This document shows, one piece after another, positions 1 through 8,657 of a stretch of 58,776 bases of DNA (position 1 is its first letter; each line of letters begins with the position of its first letter). The DNA lies in assembly GCA_947378425.1 (NCBI GenBank), contig CANCJV010000025.1, positions 1 to 58,776 on the forward strand, given 5' to 3'. The notes under the pieces are model-generated. The model saw only the letters and a program-made list of their open reading frames with translations, searched no databases and had not been told where the DNA came from. Origin of the DNA: Synechococcaceae cyanobacterium. Lineage in GTDB: Bacteria > Cyanobacteriota > Cyanobacteriia > PCC-6307 > Cyanobiaceae. A program made the translations under genes and the position numbers.

Positions 1-624
1 GGGGCGGCGCCACCGTTCCCGCCACTCCCCTGTTCGGGAGCTGGCTGGCCGGGGGCCGTCACTGGGTACCGGAGTTCCCTGTCAGCACGTCAGAGCCGAA
101 GATCTGTTGATCCACCGTGGCAGGGTGTTCCCTCCTGCGATTCCTTCAGTGATCGGCACCAACTGAGTGCTCTGGTGGCAGGACACCCTGGTTGCGCCAT
201 GACCACCAGCTGTCCATCCATGACCCACCCTCAACCTTGCGCGGACCCTCCTGCCCTACCTGGCTATCTATGGCTTCGCAGCAACGGCATCCGTTCAAGC
301 TTGGCAGCAGGGATCGGCTTAGCCAACGGCATCAATGGCATGCTGGGCTGAGGCACGATCCAGCTGTTTGCGCCGGGTTGAATAGCGGCTCAGTCTGTCC
401 TGGCCCCTAGAGCAGAAAGAATCAGCTCCGCAGCTCCCATGGGCTGCGTTGGATGGATTGGCTGCCCTGGGCATCGCTTTCCCTGGGGTTTGTCAGGAAT
501 GACCCCGTCAGCTTGGACGATGAATTCCTGGAGTGAATCTGAGATTTTTGCCACTAAATCGTGATGGATTGCCTCAGGGCAGGCATGAAATACTCTTAGA
601 TGTCCCAAGACTGGCCCTGCTTTG
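1..624. other. gene-poor left edge
   Basis: I see no supportable gene here. The open frames are short, overlap each other on both strands and match no family I recognise. The right part is the 3' flank of the leftward glycosyltransferase gene. I see no clear hairpin followed by a T-tract that would end that gene, and no tRNA or rRNA. Confidence 0.5.
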
Positions 625-2970
625 TTACTTGTTGCCTCCCATGCTCTCCGGGCTGGAACCCGCAATAATACTTTTTCTTAGCATCCGCTCCTTTTTCAGG
701 GTCTTGTGATGAATCAATGCTTCTTCGAAGTAGTGAGATGCTCGAATTGGTGTAGCTGCAAAGGTTTCGACGATGCGTATGGCGTCCAGGATCCATTCGT
801 CCGAATTATCAAAAGAGTAGCCACCATTCGGATACCATGACAACACCTGATCTGTCATCTCAACGGTTGCTCCATTGTTAATTGCTTGCAGCATTTGATG
901 CCAGTCTGCAGAGATGCGGAATGTTGTATCAAAGGGGATCCGCTCAAGCCATGGACGTCGCATTACGATTCCTTGATGACACGGCATTTCATGGAGCCAA
1001 TGCTCCTCGCCACTGAGATAGGAGTCATCTTTTAATTGGGCCAACTTAATTGATGGATTAATTGGGCTGCGTTTTTGTTTGGTTCCTTCGATTGAGACTT
1101 CAATCGTTGGAGCGACGATGATGTCACGATTGAATTCGCAAGAAGCAACAAGGTTTTCCAGAGCATCACAACCTGCAAGCCAGTCGCCTGCCTGCAAAAA
1201 CAGTATCCATTTCCCATTGGCTCGGTGCACAGCTTTATTCATTGCGTCATAGATTCCAAGGTCTGGCTCAGACTCCAGGAGTGCAGCTTGCTTGCTGGCT
1301 TGAATCGCTTCAATCGTCCCATCATTTGATACTCCATCTTGGACGACCCATTCAAAGTTTCTGAACGATTGCATTTGCAGAGAAGCGATTGTGACTTTGA
1401 GGTCCTTGCAACAGTTTTTAGTGGTTGTGAGGATTGAGAGAAGGGGTTGGTTGCCAGGTAATGGATCCTTTTGGGTTGCTCCTTTCGTTACAGTCAGTCG
1501 CGTGAGTGACTTGATCAGGTTCACGTATTGATGTCCTAGTGAAAATCGATGAACTGCCAGTTCTCTTGCCATTTTCGACATTGCTGCGCGCAATTCGCCC
1601 TTTTCAACTAGCTCTTCAATTCTGAGTTTGATGATGGCTTCGTTTTCGCAGAGAAAGCCTGATATGCCATCGTCGACCACGTCACCTGCGCCACTGCCTG
1701 CGAGGCCGATTGGGACGCATCCACATGCCGATGCCTCAAGAAAAGTCTGTCCGAAGGCTTCAATATTAACTGGATTCAGATAGAGATCTGAAGCTTGAAA
1801 GACCTTCGCCATTTCTTGATCGCTTTCTAAATATCCTGTTTTGACCAGATTCTCTTGCTGCAGTTCGGCATGGCCAAAACAAAGAAAAGTAACTGTTTCG
1901 CTGGTCTTGAATCCTTTGATAATGCTATTGACGACAGCTCCGCCCTTGCCGGTTCGGCTAAGGCTATCTGCCCCAATGCTGATCACGATCTTGCTTGGAT
2001 CGAGGCCTAAGGCTTTTTTCGATTCGCCACGATCAGGAGATGGGCAGAATTGATCGGTATCGACGCCTAAATGGGCGACATCAATTCGTGCCTTGTCAAA
2101 TCTTTCCTCAAGTTTATTCTCGGTCCAGTGACTATTGGCGAGAAATGCCACATTTTCTTGTACAGAAAGTGCTGATCGTATAAGGTAATTCTTCTTGATG
2201 CGCCCGTTTGATGACTGAGGATAGGCATTCTCAGGCTTCATGCAGATATCATCGGCGCAACCTGTTCGGTAGTAAAAGCAGTCATGGTACTGAGGGTAGG
2301 CGCAGCCTCCTGTTATCAGATCACAGTCATGACCATAGAGGGCGATTGGTATTTCAAGATTCAGCAGAAACTCAATGAATGACCAGGAAATTTGATCTGA
2401 GTGCAGATTCCCGACAACCACAAGGTCAATCGGCTGGGCGAGGTGTAACCTAGTGATTAAGTTCTTATGGCAAAACTCGTTGCCTCTGGTAATGATTTTT
2501 TCCTCAGTATCTGTGCTGTAAAAGCTAAGTTGATGGCTCTGACTTTGCAGCCAATTCGTGATTCGATTGGCACATCGTAATGTGCTCTCGTCAGGGTTCA
2601 GTGCCACGACGCTGACCTTGTGGCCCGCCTGCAGCAGGCTCTGAGCCTGCCGGCTGGTTGCGATACCGGCTCCGGCGTAAAAGCCGTTGTCATTGATGAA
2701 TGCGATGTGTTTGCGACGATCTTGAAGAAGGTCTGTCGTTAAGAATCGAAGCTTTTCGTGTGAAGCTTCGTTGGCGCCGCTGGGACAACGCTCAAGAGCT
2801 TGGGCAAGCAAGGCAGCTACCAGATTTTCTTCGGTATTGGTGCTCGTGTGGACTGCAAGATTGAAAATCTTGCGCAATAGATCAACTCGTGAGCCTGACG
2901 CAGTACAGCCATGGGTCAATTTTCTTGCATGTCTAGCTACTTCGTAGGCTGTAGGTGAGAACAGTTCCAA
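625..2970 (-). CDS. fused GT4-GT2 glycosyltransferase
   Basis: This is a 781-residue protein with two glycosyltransferase modules. Residues about 88-480 are a GT-B fold GT4 module. They contain a HDCDLITGGC stretch, like the TGGC motif of polysaccharide GT4 enzymes, and an EAFGQTFLEASACGC segment that matches the E-x7-E nucleotide-sugar site. Residues about 508-740 are a GT-A fold GT2 module with SILTTTKN, WVVQDGVSNDGT and PDLGIYDAMNKA followed by a QAGD turn. The likely role is sequential sugar addition to an exopolysaccharide or surface glycoprotein; the acceptor is unknown. There is no signal peptide, so it should act in the cytoplasm. The start is a TTG codon and is uncertain. The gene is visibly more AT-rich than the housekeeping genes of the window, which suggests transfer. 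It diverges from the secretion operon that begins 150 bases away. Confidence 0.9.
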   Translation of the reverse strand: MELFSPTAYEVARHARKLTHGCTASGSRVDLLRKIFNLAVHTSTNTEENLVAALLAQALERCPSGANEASHEKLRFLTTDLLQDRRKHIAFINDNGFYAGAGIATSRQAQSLLQAGHKVSVVALNPDESTLRCANRITNWLQSQSHQLSFYSTDTEEKIITRGNEFCHKNLITRLHLAQPIDLVVVGNLHSDQISWSFIEFLLNLEIPIALYGHDCDLITGGCAYPQYHDCFYYRTGCADDICMKPENAYPQSSNGRIKKNYLIRSALSVQENVAFLANSHWTENKLEERFDKARIDVAHLGVDTDQFCPSPDRGESKKALGLDPSKIVISIGADSLSRTGKGGAVVNSIIKGFKTSETVTFLCFGHAELQQENLVKTGYLESDQEMAKVFQASDLYLNPVNIEAFGQTFLEASACGCVPIGLAGSGAGDVVDDGISGFLCENEAIIKLRIEELVEKGELRAAMSKMARELAVHRFSLGHQYVNLIKSLTRLTVTKGATQKDPLPGNQPLLSILTTTKNCCKDLKVTIASLQMQSFRNFEWVVQDGVSNDGTIEAIQASKQAALLESEPDLGIYDAMNKAVHRANGKWILFLQAGDWLAGCDALENLVASCEFNRDIIVAPTIEVSIEGTKQKRSPINPSIKLAQLKDDSYLSGEEHWLHEMPCHQGIVMRRPWLERIPFDTTFRISADWHQMLQAINNGATVEMTDQVLSWYPNGGYSFDNSDEWILDAIRIVETFAATPIRASHYFEEALIHHKTLKKERMLRKSIIAGSSPESMGGNK

Positions 2971-3121
2971 GGGGGGCCGCTTGGTCCTTGCCAGAATGTG
3001 TTGTTTCAGCCTAGCATTAGTATGATTGAAATGCCGTTGGACCTAATTGTTGTCCCTGCATAGTAACTCCTTGTTTGAGCAGTCTCCTCCAGATTGACCC
3101 CTCTACTATTGCAAACCATTC

Positions 3122-3889
3122 ATGGATGACCAGCAGCCCAGGATCCATATTTCCCCCGGCAGGCCTCTGTTGTCGGTTGATGACATCAATCGTCTGGTCA
3201 GGCAGAGGGGCTTTGGCAGAACATTGGCTCAGGCTCTTGTGATGGACGAAATTTTGCAATCTGTTGATTTAAATGGTCATGACATAGATGCAATGGTTCA
3301 AGCTTATCTGCTGAAATCTGGTATCAATGCTCCTGCCGAGAAGGCTACCTATTTAGAGGCAGAATGCCTGGCTGACTCTGACCTGGTTGAGCGGGCGACA
3401 GCCGAAGAGCGATTTCGTATCTTTCGTCAACTTCACCATGCTGTTGACGTGGAATCTCGTTTTCTTGAGCGCAAGCTTGAGCTTGATCAGGTTACCTATT
3501 CACTGATACGCGTTAATGATTTCGACTTGGCTGCTGAGCTTTACCAGCAGATCAAGGAAGGGGAGGCCAACTTTGACCAACTTGCACCGATCTATTCTCT
3601 AGGCCAGGAGCGGCAAACATGGGGCTTGATAGGACCTGTTTCGCTTGGAGCTGCCCACCCGGAATTGCTTTCGCGTCTTCGTGTCGCTGAAGCCGGCCAG
3701 TTGTGGGAGCCGTTCTTTGTCGTTGATATCTGGTTGGTGTTACGGTTGGAGCAACGCTTTCCGGCCCAACTTGATGAGCCTATGCGCCAGCAGCTGGAGC
3801 AGGAACTTTTTGATATCTGGTTCAATGAGCGCGTCCGTTTGTTGCTGGCCGGAGACCCCCAACTGCCGCTGGCGACCCAGGTGTCATGA
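3122..3889 (+). CDS. parvulin-like (PpiC) peptidyl-prolyl isomerase
   Basis: A 255-residue protein with a SurA-like helical N-terminal part and a parvulin-type core at about residues 140-215. The core shows YSLIRV, a helix ending in IKEGEANFDQLAPIYS, and a GLIGPV turn in place of the usual GG-LG. No signal peptide is visible, so unlike periplasmic SurA/PpiD it is predicted to be cytoplasmic. Its stop overlaps the start of the ABC exporter (ATGA), so translation is probably coupled. I infer that it keeps the exported substrate foldable or delivers it to the transporter. Isomerase activity is not assured because the active-site turn is diverged. Base composition is lower in GC than the downstream hlyD gene. 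Confidence 0.8.
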   Translation: MDDQQPRIHISPGRPLLSVDDINRLVRQRGFGRTLAQALVMDEILQSVDLNGHDIDAMVQAYLLKSGINAPAEKATYLEAECLADSDLVERATAEERFRIFRQLHHAVDVESRFLERKLELDQVTYSLIRVNDFDLAAELYQQIKEGEANFDQLAPIYSLGQERQTWGLIGPVSLGAAHPELLSRLRVAEAGQLWEPFFVVDIWLVLRLEQRFPAQLDEPMRQQLEQELFDIWFNERVRLLLAGDPQLPLATQVS

Positions 3890-6879
3890 CCCTGCCATCC
3901 TCCGGCCCTTCCCGGCTTCCGCCCGCCTCGGCTGATCTGATTGCTGAGTTGGGACAGTTTGAGCCATTTGCCGTTTTATCTGCTGATGTCCTGGCCCAGC
4001 TTGCCCTCTGCTTGAAGAAACGGGACTTGTATCTTGGTCAGACATTGCTGGAGGCTGACGTCCTGCCCCCTTGTGTTTCTTGCGTATTGCAGGGACAGTT
4101 AAGGGTGCTGGCGCCGGTTGCTGGTGCTGCTAATCCTCGCACGATTGATCGGCTGGGGCCAGGATCGCTGGTGGGTTGGTGTGGTTTGGTGCGGCGCCGC
4201 TCCTGTGAGTACGTGCGGGCCATGGGCCCTGTAACAGTGCTGGAGATTGCTGCGGATCAGTTCCTTTCTCTACTGGAAGATAATCCTTCTTTTGCCCGTT
4301 GGTTCCATCGTCAACTGCCACACTCTGAGCTCTATCAGCTGCTCTGTGAGCATGTCAAGCACGACCCTGCTTCTGCGCCGTTTGTGGATGATTGGTTGAA
4401 TCAGGAACTGGGCGTCGGGCTGATCAGTCAGACCAGGAATTCTTTGCCTCCCGACGATCCCCGATCCGATCTTGCCTGGCTGATCAGCAGCGGTGGCCCC
4501 CTGGCATCCCCCTGGTCGACTGCGACTGCACTTGCTCCTGCTTCGGGCACGCCATCGTTGCCATGGCTACGTCTGATTGGCTTGCCGGAGCCCCCCCGGG
4601 GTACAAGCCCATCGATGGCTGTTGTGGATTCTGGTCACAACGATGAGGTGCCCCAAGCCTCTGAGGCGGGGAGTGCCCCAGGCCTGCCCCCTTGGCCGGT
4701 CTCCCCCAGCTCACCCACGGGAGCCACCCTCTCCCTGCCACGGGCCAGTGGTGCGAAGGCTGTGCCATTGGCAATCGCGACAGCTTTGGCTCGTTATTTC
4801 AACTTGCCTCTCAATCGTGACAGCCTGCGCGATTTCATTGATGGAATCCTGCGTCAGCAAAGTCGCTTCAACCTTGTCAATGCTGGTCAACTGCTCGATT
4901 ATCTCGGCTTGCGGGTGATTTTGACCAAGGTGCCGCTGGATCGACTGCAACGGGTACCTGCGCCTGCTGTACTCCATCAGCACGACCAACTGGTTTTATT
5001 TGAAGGTGTGGATGAGGATGGCTTGCTGCGCATTCTCGACGCCGAACTTGGTCCTCTGCATGTTCCCTCGACTGATTTCCAGGCTGATGAGCAGGGGCTG
5101 GTGGATTTACTGTTGCTGGATCGCCGTCTCGACAGCATGGAGGCGAGTTTCGGTTGGGGCTGGTTCATGCCCTACATCCGCCCCCATCGCCGTGAATTGA
5201 TCGAGGTGATCGCAGCTTCCTGCGTGGTGAACCTGTTGGCCTTGGTGACACCCCTAGGGCTCCAGGTGCTGATCGATCAGGTGGCTCGATATCAGAATAT
5301 GAGTGCCTTGATCAGTATCTCGGTTCTGCTGTTGATCGCTGGTGTGGCCACAGCTGTGGTCCGCACATTGCGTACGTATATCTTTGCCCAGGTTGCCAAC
5401 CGTATTGATCAGGATAGCAAATCAACGATTCTAGACCGCCTCGTGCGCTTGCCGCAGGGCTTTTTTGATAGTCGCCCTGTAGGCCAGATCATCTATTACT
5501 TCAATATGCTTGATCGGCTTCGTGAGTTCTTGCTGGGCCAGGCTCTCACGACCGTGGTGGATTTTGCCTTTGCCATCCTTTATGTCTTTATTTTACTTGC
5601 CATTAATCCGTTGCTGACCCTTGTCACTCTCAGCACCCTGCCCTTGATGCTGATCTTGGCTTTGGTGACTAATCCGATGTTTGAAGGCCTGGTCAAGAGT
5701 TCAATCGGCGAGTCTGTGCGCACATATTCTTTCCTTAACGAGGCAATCACTGGCATTCAAACGATCAAATCTCAGAATGCTGAAACCAAGACGCGCTGGG
5801 AATTTTTAAATCGTTATTCCCGCTTTATTGGTGAGGACTTCAAACTTAAGCTCACTACGGAAACGATCAGCAATATTGCAACTTTTATCAATGACCTCAA
5901 TGGTCTTTTGGTGATTGGTTTTGGTATCTGGTTGGTGATGCAGAATCAGTTGACACTGGGAGGTTTTATTGCATTCAGAATCATTTCTGGATATATTACT
6001 CGACCGCTGATTCAGCTTGTTCAGACCTGGCAGCAGTTCCGAATCACGACTCGTCAGCTGCAGATGGTCGGCGATGTGGTCGATCGTAATACCGAGCAGT
6101 CCGAGCAGGAGGCCACCAATATCCCCATGCCCCCAGTGCGCGGCCATGTGAAGTTCGAGAATGTCAGCTTCCGTTTTGGTGACGAGGGCCCCTTGGTGCT
6201 GCAGGGCATCAATCTAGAAATTTCCGAAGGCTGCTTCGTCGGCATGGTTGGTAGTTCCGGTAGTGGCAAAAGTACCGTGCTGAAGCTCCTGCCCCGCTTT
6301 TATCGAGCCCTGGAAGGAAAGGTTCTGATCGATGGCTTTGATGTTACTAAGGTCGAGTTGTATTCCTTGCGTCGCCAGGTGGGCGTCGTTCCTCAGGACA
6401 GCTTGCTGTTTGATGGCACCATTCGCGAAAATCTGCTGCTCGTCAAACCCGACGCTACGGTAGAGGAGATGATCCGGGCCACCCGCATAGCCTGCGCCCA
6501 CGACTTCATCATGGACATGCCCCAGGGTTATAACTCCAGTGTGGGCGAACGGGGTGCCGGCCTCTCCGGTGGCCAACGCCAGCGCCTGGCGATTGCCCGG
6601 GCCGTTCTGCAGAATCCGCGCATGTTGATTTTCGATGAAGCCACCAGTGCCCTTGACGCCCGCACAGAGCGGGAATTGTGCCGCAATCTGTTTGAGGCTT
6701 TCCGGGGGCGCACCGTCTTTTTCATCACCCATCGGTTGAGCACGGTCAGGCCGGCTGACCAGATTGTCCTGATGGATCGTGGTGCCGTGATGGAGACCGG
6801 CAGTCATCAGGAGCTGATGGCGTTGCAGGGCTGGTACTACGCCCTCTACAACAGTCAGAACCTGGAGGGATTGAGCTGA
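3886..6879 (+). CDS. type I secretion ABC exporter, cNMP-binding and C39-like domains
   Basis: A 997-residue HlyB-type exporter. In order it has a cyclic-nucleotide-binding-like domain (about 28-130), a Pro/Ser-rich linker (about 180-285), a C39 peptidase-like domain (about 290-415), a transmembrane domain (about 435-720) and an ATPase domain (about 755-990). The ATPase has all its motifs: Walker A GSSGSGKST (789-797), signature LSGGQRQRLAIARA, Walker B MLIFDEATSALD and H-loop FFITHRLS. The C39 domain appears to lack both catalytic residues: no Cys precedes the first helix, and Gln stands where the active His should be (HDQLVLFEGV). It should therefore bind cargo rather than cleave a leader peptide, as HlyB does. 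The stop shares a base with the hlyD start. It probably pumps an unprocessed protein across both membranes together with HlyD and an outer-membrane channel that is not in this window. Confidence 0.93.
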   Translation: MTLPSSGPSRLPPASADLIAELGQFEPFAVLSADVLAQLALCLKKRDLYLGQTLLEADVLPPCVSCVLQGQLRVLAPVAGAANPRTIDRLGPGSLVGWCGLVRRRSCEYVRAMGPVTVLEIAADQFLSLLEDNPSFARWFHRQLPHSELYQLLCEHVKHDPASAPFVDDWLNQELGVGLISQTRNSLPPDDPRSDLAWLISSGGPLASPWSTATALAPASGTPSLPWLRLIGLPEPPRGTSPSMAVVDSGHNDEVPQASEAGSAPGLPPWPVSPSSPTGATLSLPRASGAKAVPLAIATALARYFNLPLNRDSLRDFIDGILRQQSRFNLVNAGQLLDYLGLRVILTKVPLDRLQRVPAPAVLHQHDQLVLFEGVDEDGLLRILDAELGPLHVPSTDFQADEQGLVDLLLLDRRLDSMEASFGWGWFMPYIRPHRRELIEVIAASCVVNLLALVTPLGLQVLIDQVARYQNMSALISISVLLLIAGVATAVVRTLRTYIFAQVANRIDQDSKSTILDRLVRLPQGFFDSRPVGQIIYYFNMLDRLREFLLGQALTTVVDFAFAILYVFILLAINPLLTLVTLSTLPLMLILALVTNPMFEGLVKSSIGESVRTYSFLNEAITGIQTIKSQNAETKTRWEFLNRYSRFIGEDFKLKLTTETISNIATFINDLNGLLVIGFGIWLVMQNQLTLGGFIAFRIISGYITRPLIQLVQTWQQFRITTRQLQMVGDVVDRNTEQSEQEATNIPMPPVRGHVKFENVSFRFGDEGPLVLQGINLEISEGCFVGMVGSSGSGKSTVLKLLPRFYRALEGKVLIDGFDVTKVELYSLRRQVGVVPQDSLLFDGTIRENLLLVKPDATVEEMIRATRIACAHDFIMDMPQGYNSSVGERGAGLSGGQRQRLAIARAVLQNPRMLIFDEATSALDARTERELCRNLFEAFRGRTVFFITHRLSTVRPADQIVLMDRGAVMETGSHQELMALQGWYYALYNSQNLEGLS

Positions 6880-8345
6880 TGGAGCCGCGTCCGTCCCTGA
6901 GGCATCGTCTGCATCTGGCGATTGATTTTCTGGTGGCCCCGCTGCGGGGGCGGGCCAGCACCCGCCCCCGTTCCTCTCCCGTGCTCGTGCCTGTCAAGGT
7001 GGAGCCGCTCGGGGATCAGGATGGCCAGCCGGCTTCCGGATCCCTGCTGCGTCAGGGCCCACCCCAGGGCCACGATTCGTCCATCCAGGAATGGACGTTC
7101 AGCCAGACGGTGCTGCTGCGCAAAAGTGGCCTGAGTTCCTCGGCGATGGTGTGGAGCGCGGTGGCCATCACCGGTGCGGTCGTCACCTGGGCCGTTGTGG
7201 CCCCTCTGAATGAAACGGTGGCGGTGCAGGGCAAGCTTCAGCCGATCTCCAGTGTCAAGCGCATCGACGCGTCGGTCCCCGGGCAGGTGGAGGCAGTGCT
7301 GGTCAGCGAGGGCCAGCGGGTGGAGAAGGGCCAGCCCTTGCTGCGCTTCAATCTGCAGGAGGCCCGTAGCAGTCTCAAGGCGGCCCAGGCGGTCCGGGGC
7401 CAGCTGCTCAATGAGATTCAGATTGATCGGGCAAGTCTGGGTGAGGTGGATGGTCTGGGCCTGAGCCCGAACCAACGCCGCCAGCTGGCCAGCCAGCAGA
7501 GTGACATCGACAGTCGCCGCCAGGCGGCCCAGCAGGATCTGCTCAAGAGCGAGGCGCGCCTGCGCGGCCAGCTGGCCACCCTGGCCACGGCGCGGAATGT
7601 GGCCAACCGCTATCGGGAGCTGCGGGATTCCGGCGCTGTCAGCGAGGTCCAGGTTCTGGATGTCACCACCAAGGTTCAGGAACTTGAAGCCGAGCGCAGT
7701 GTCGAGGAACGGGAGATCTCCAGGCTGCGCGCCGTGCTGGCAGGAGCCCAGGCCACTCCGGGGGTGGACCTGCGCAAGCGGATCGAGGACAATCTCAGCC
7801 GCATCGCTGAGCTTGATCGTGATATCAGTCAGGCTCGTCAACGCATCCAATATGGCGTGCTGACTGCGCCGGCTAGGGGCCAGGTGTTTGATATCACGGT
7901 GGGACCGGGAAGCGTGGTGCAGATGGTGCAACAGGACTCGGCAAAACCAGTCATGAAGATCGTGCCTGACGATGCCCTGCAGGCGAAGGTGTACCTGCCG
8001 AACACGGCCATCGGTTTTGTGCGAGTCGGTCAGCGGGCCGATATCTCCCTCGATACCTTTCCCGCCAACGATTACGGACGCCTACCCGCCACCGTCTCCA
8101 GTATCGGCTCTGATGCCCTGTCCCCCACGGAGCTGGTGCAGGCGCTGGGAAGCAACGTCCAGGGGCTCTATTTCCCGGCGATTCTGAAGCTCAAACGCCA
8201 GAGCCTGGCTCTGGAACATAAGTCTATTCCGCTGCAGGCGGGGATGTCACTGACGGCCGATATCACGCTTCGACAACGACGTTATATCAACATCATCACC
8301 GGTTATCTCGAGAATCAACGCCTCAATCTCGAGCGTCTGCGCTGA
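6879..8345 (+). CDS. HlyD family membrane fusion protein
   Basis: A 488-residue periplasmic adaptor that links the ABC exporter to an outer-membrane channel. It has a cytoplasmic N-terminal tail of about 85 residues and one membrane helix at about 87-108. A biotinyl-lipoyl half follows (IDASVPGQVEAVLVSEGQRV), then a long coiled-coil hairpin rich in Gln, Arg and Leu (about 160-330). After that come the second lipoyl half (YGVLTAPARGQVFDITVGPG) and a beta-barrel region. Length and layout fit type I secretion adaptors. It starts at an ATG overlapping the exporter stop (TGATG), so it belongs to the same operon. GC content is higher than in the genes upstream. Confidence 0.93.
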   Translation: MEPRPSLRHRLHLAIDFLVAPLRGRASTRPRSSPVLVPVKVEPLGDQDGQPASGSLLRQGPPQGHDSSIQEWTFSQTVLLRKSGLSSSAMVWSAVAITGAVVTWAVVAPLNETVAVQGKLQPISSVKRIDASVPGQVEAVLVSEGQRVEKGQPLLRFNLQEARSSLKAAQAVRGQLLNEIQIDRASLGEVDGLGLSPNQRRQLASQQSDIDSRRQAAQQDLLKSEARLRGQLATLATARNVANRYRELRDSGAVSEVQVLDVTTKVQELEAERSVEEREISRLRAVLAGAQATPGVDLRKRIEDNLSRIAELDRDISQARQRIQYGVLTAPARGQVFDITVGPGSVVQMVQQDSAKPVMKIVPDDALQAKVYLPNTAIGFVRVGQRADISLDTFPANDYGRLPATVSSIGSDALSPTELVQALGSNVQGLYFPAILKLKRQSLALEHKSIPLQAGMSLTADITLRQRRYINIITGYLENQRLNLERLR

Positions 8346-8346
8346 C

Positions 8347-8619
8347 ATGAAACCGCTGCAGCATCCCTGGTGGCACCATATTCCTTCTGGCGAGCGCGCC
8401 CAACGGGTGTGGCAGATCCGTCGGTTGCGAGTGGCGGCCTGGTTGCGAGCGCGGCACCATCGCATCCTGTTGACCCTGGTCTTCTATGTGCTGCTGTGCC
8501 TGCTGCCCCTGTTGATCGGCCAACCCCACCTCTCAGCCTATGCGCTGTTGCCGGTGGTGCTGGTACCGCCGGTGGCCTACCTGGCCTATCTGCTGGCCTG
8601 GCACGAGTTTCATCGCTGA
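8347..8619 (+). CDS. small two-helix membrane protein
   Basis: A 90-residue protein I do not recognise. A basic, Trp- and His-containing N-terminus (about 1-38) is followed by two hydrophobic helices (about 40-58 and 64-84) and a short tail. The ATG lies one base after the hlyD stop, so it is probably the last gene of the secretion operon. Its position suggests an accessory subunit of the exporter or adaptor, but that is inference only. Positive charges on the N-terminal side predict both ends in the cytoplasm. Confidence 0.7.
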   Translation: MKPLQHPWWHHIPSGERAQRVWQIRRLRVAAWLRARHHRILLTLVFYVLLCLLPLLIGQPHLSAYALLPVVLVPPVAYLAYLLAWHEFHR

Positions 8620-8657
8620 TCCCGACGGCGCAGGTTCCGCTGAGGACTCTCCCTCGT

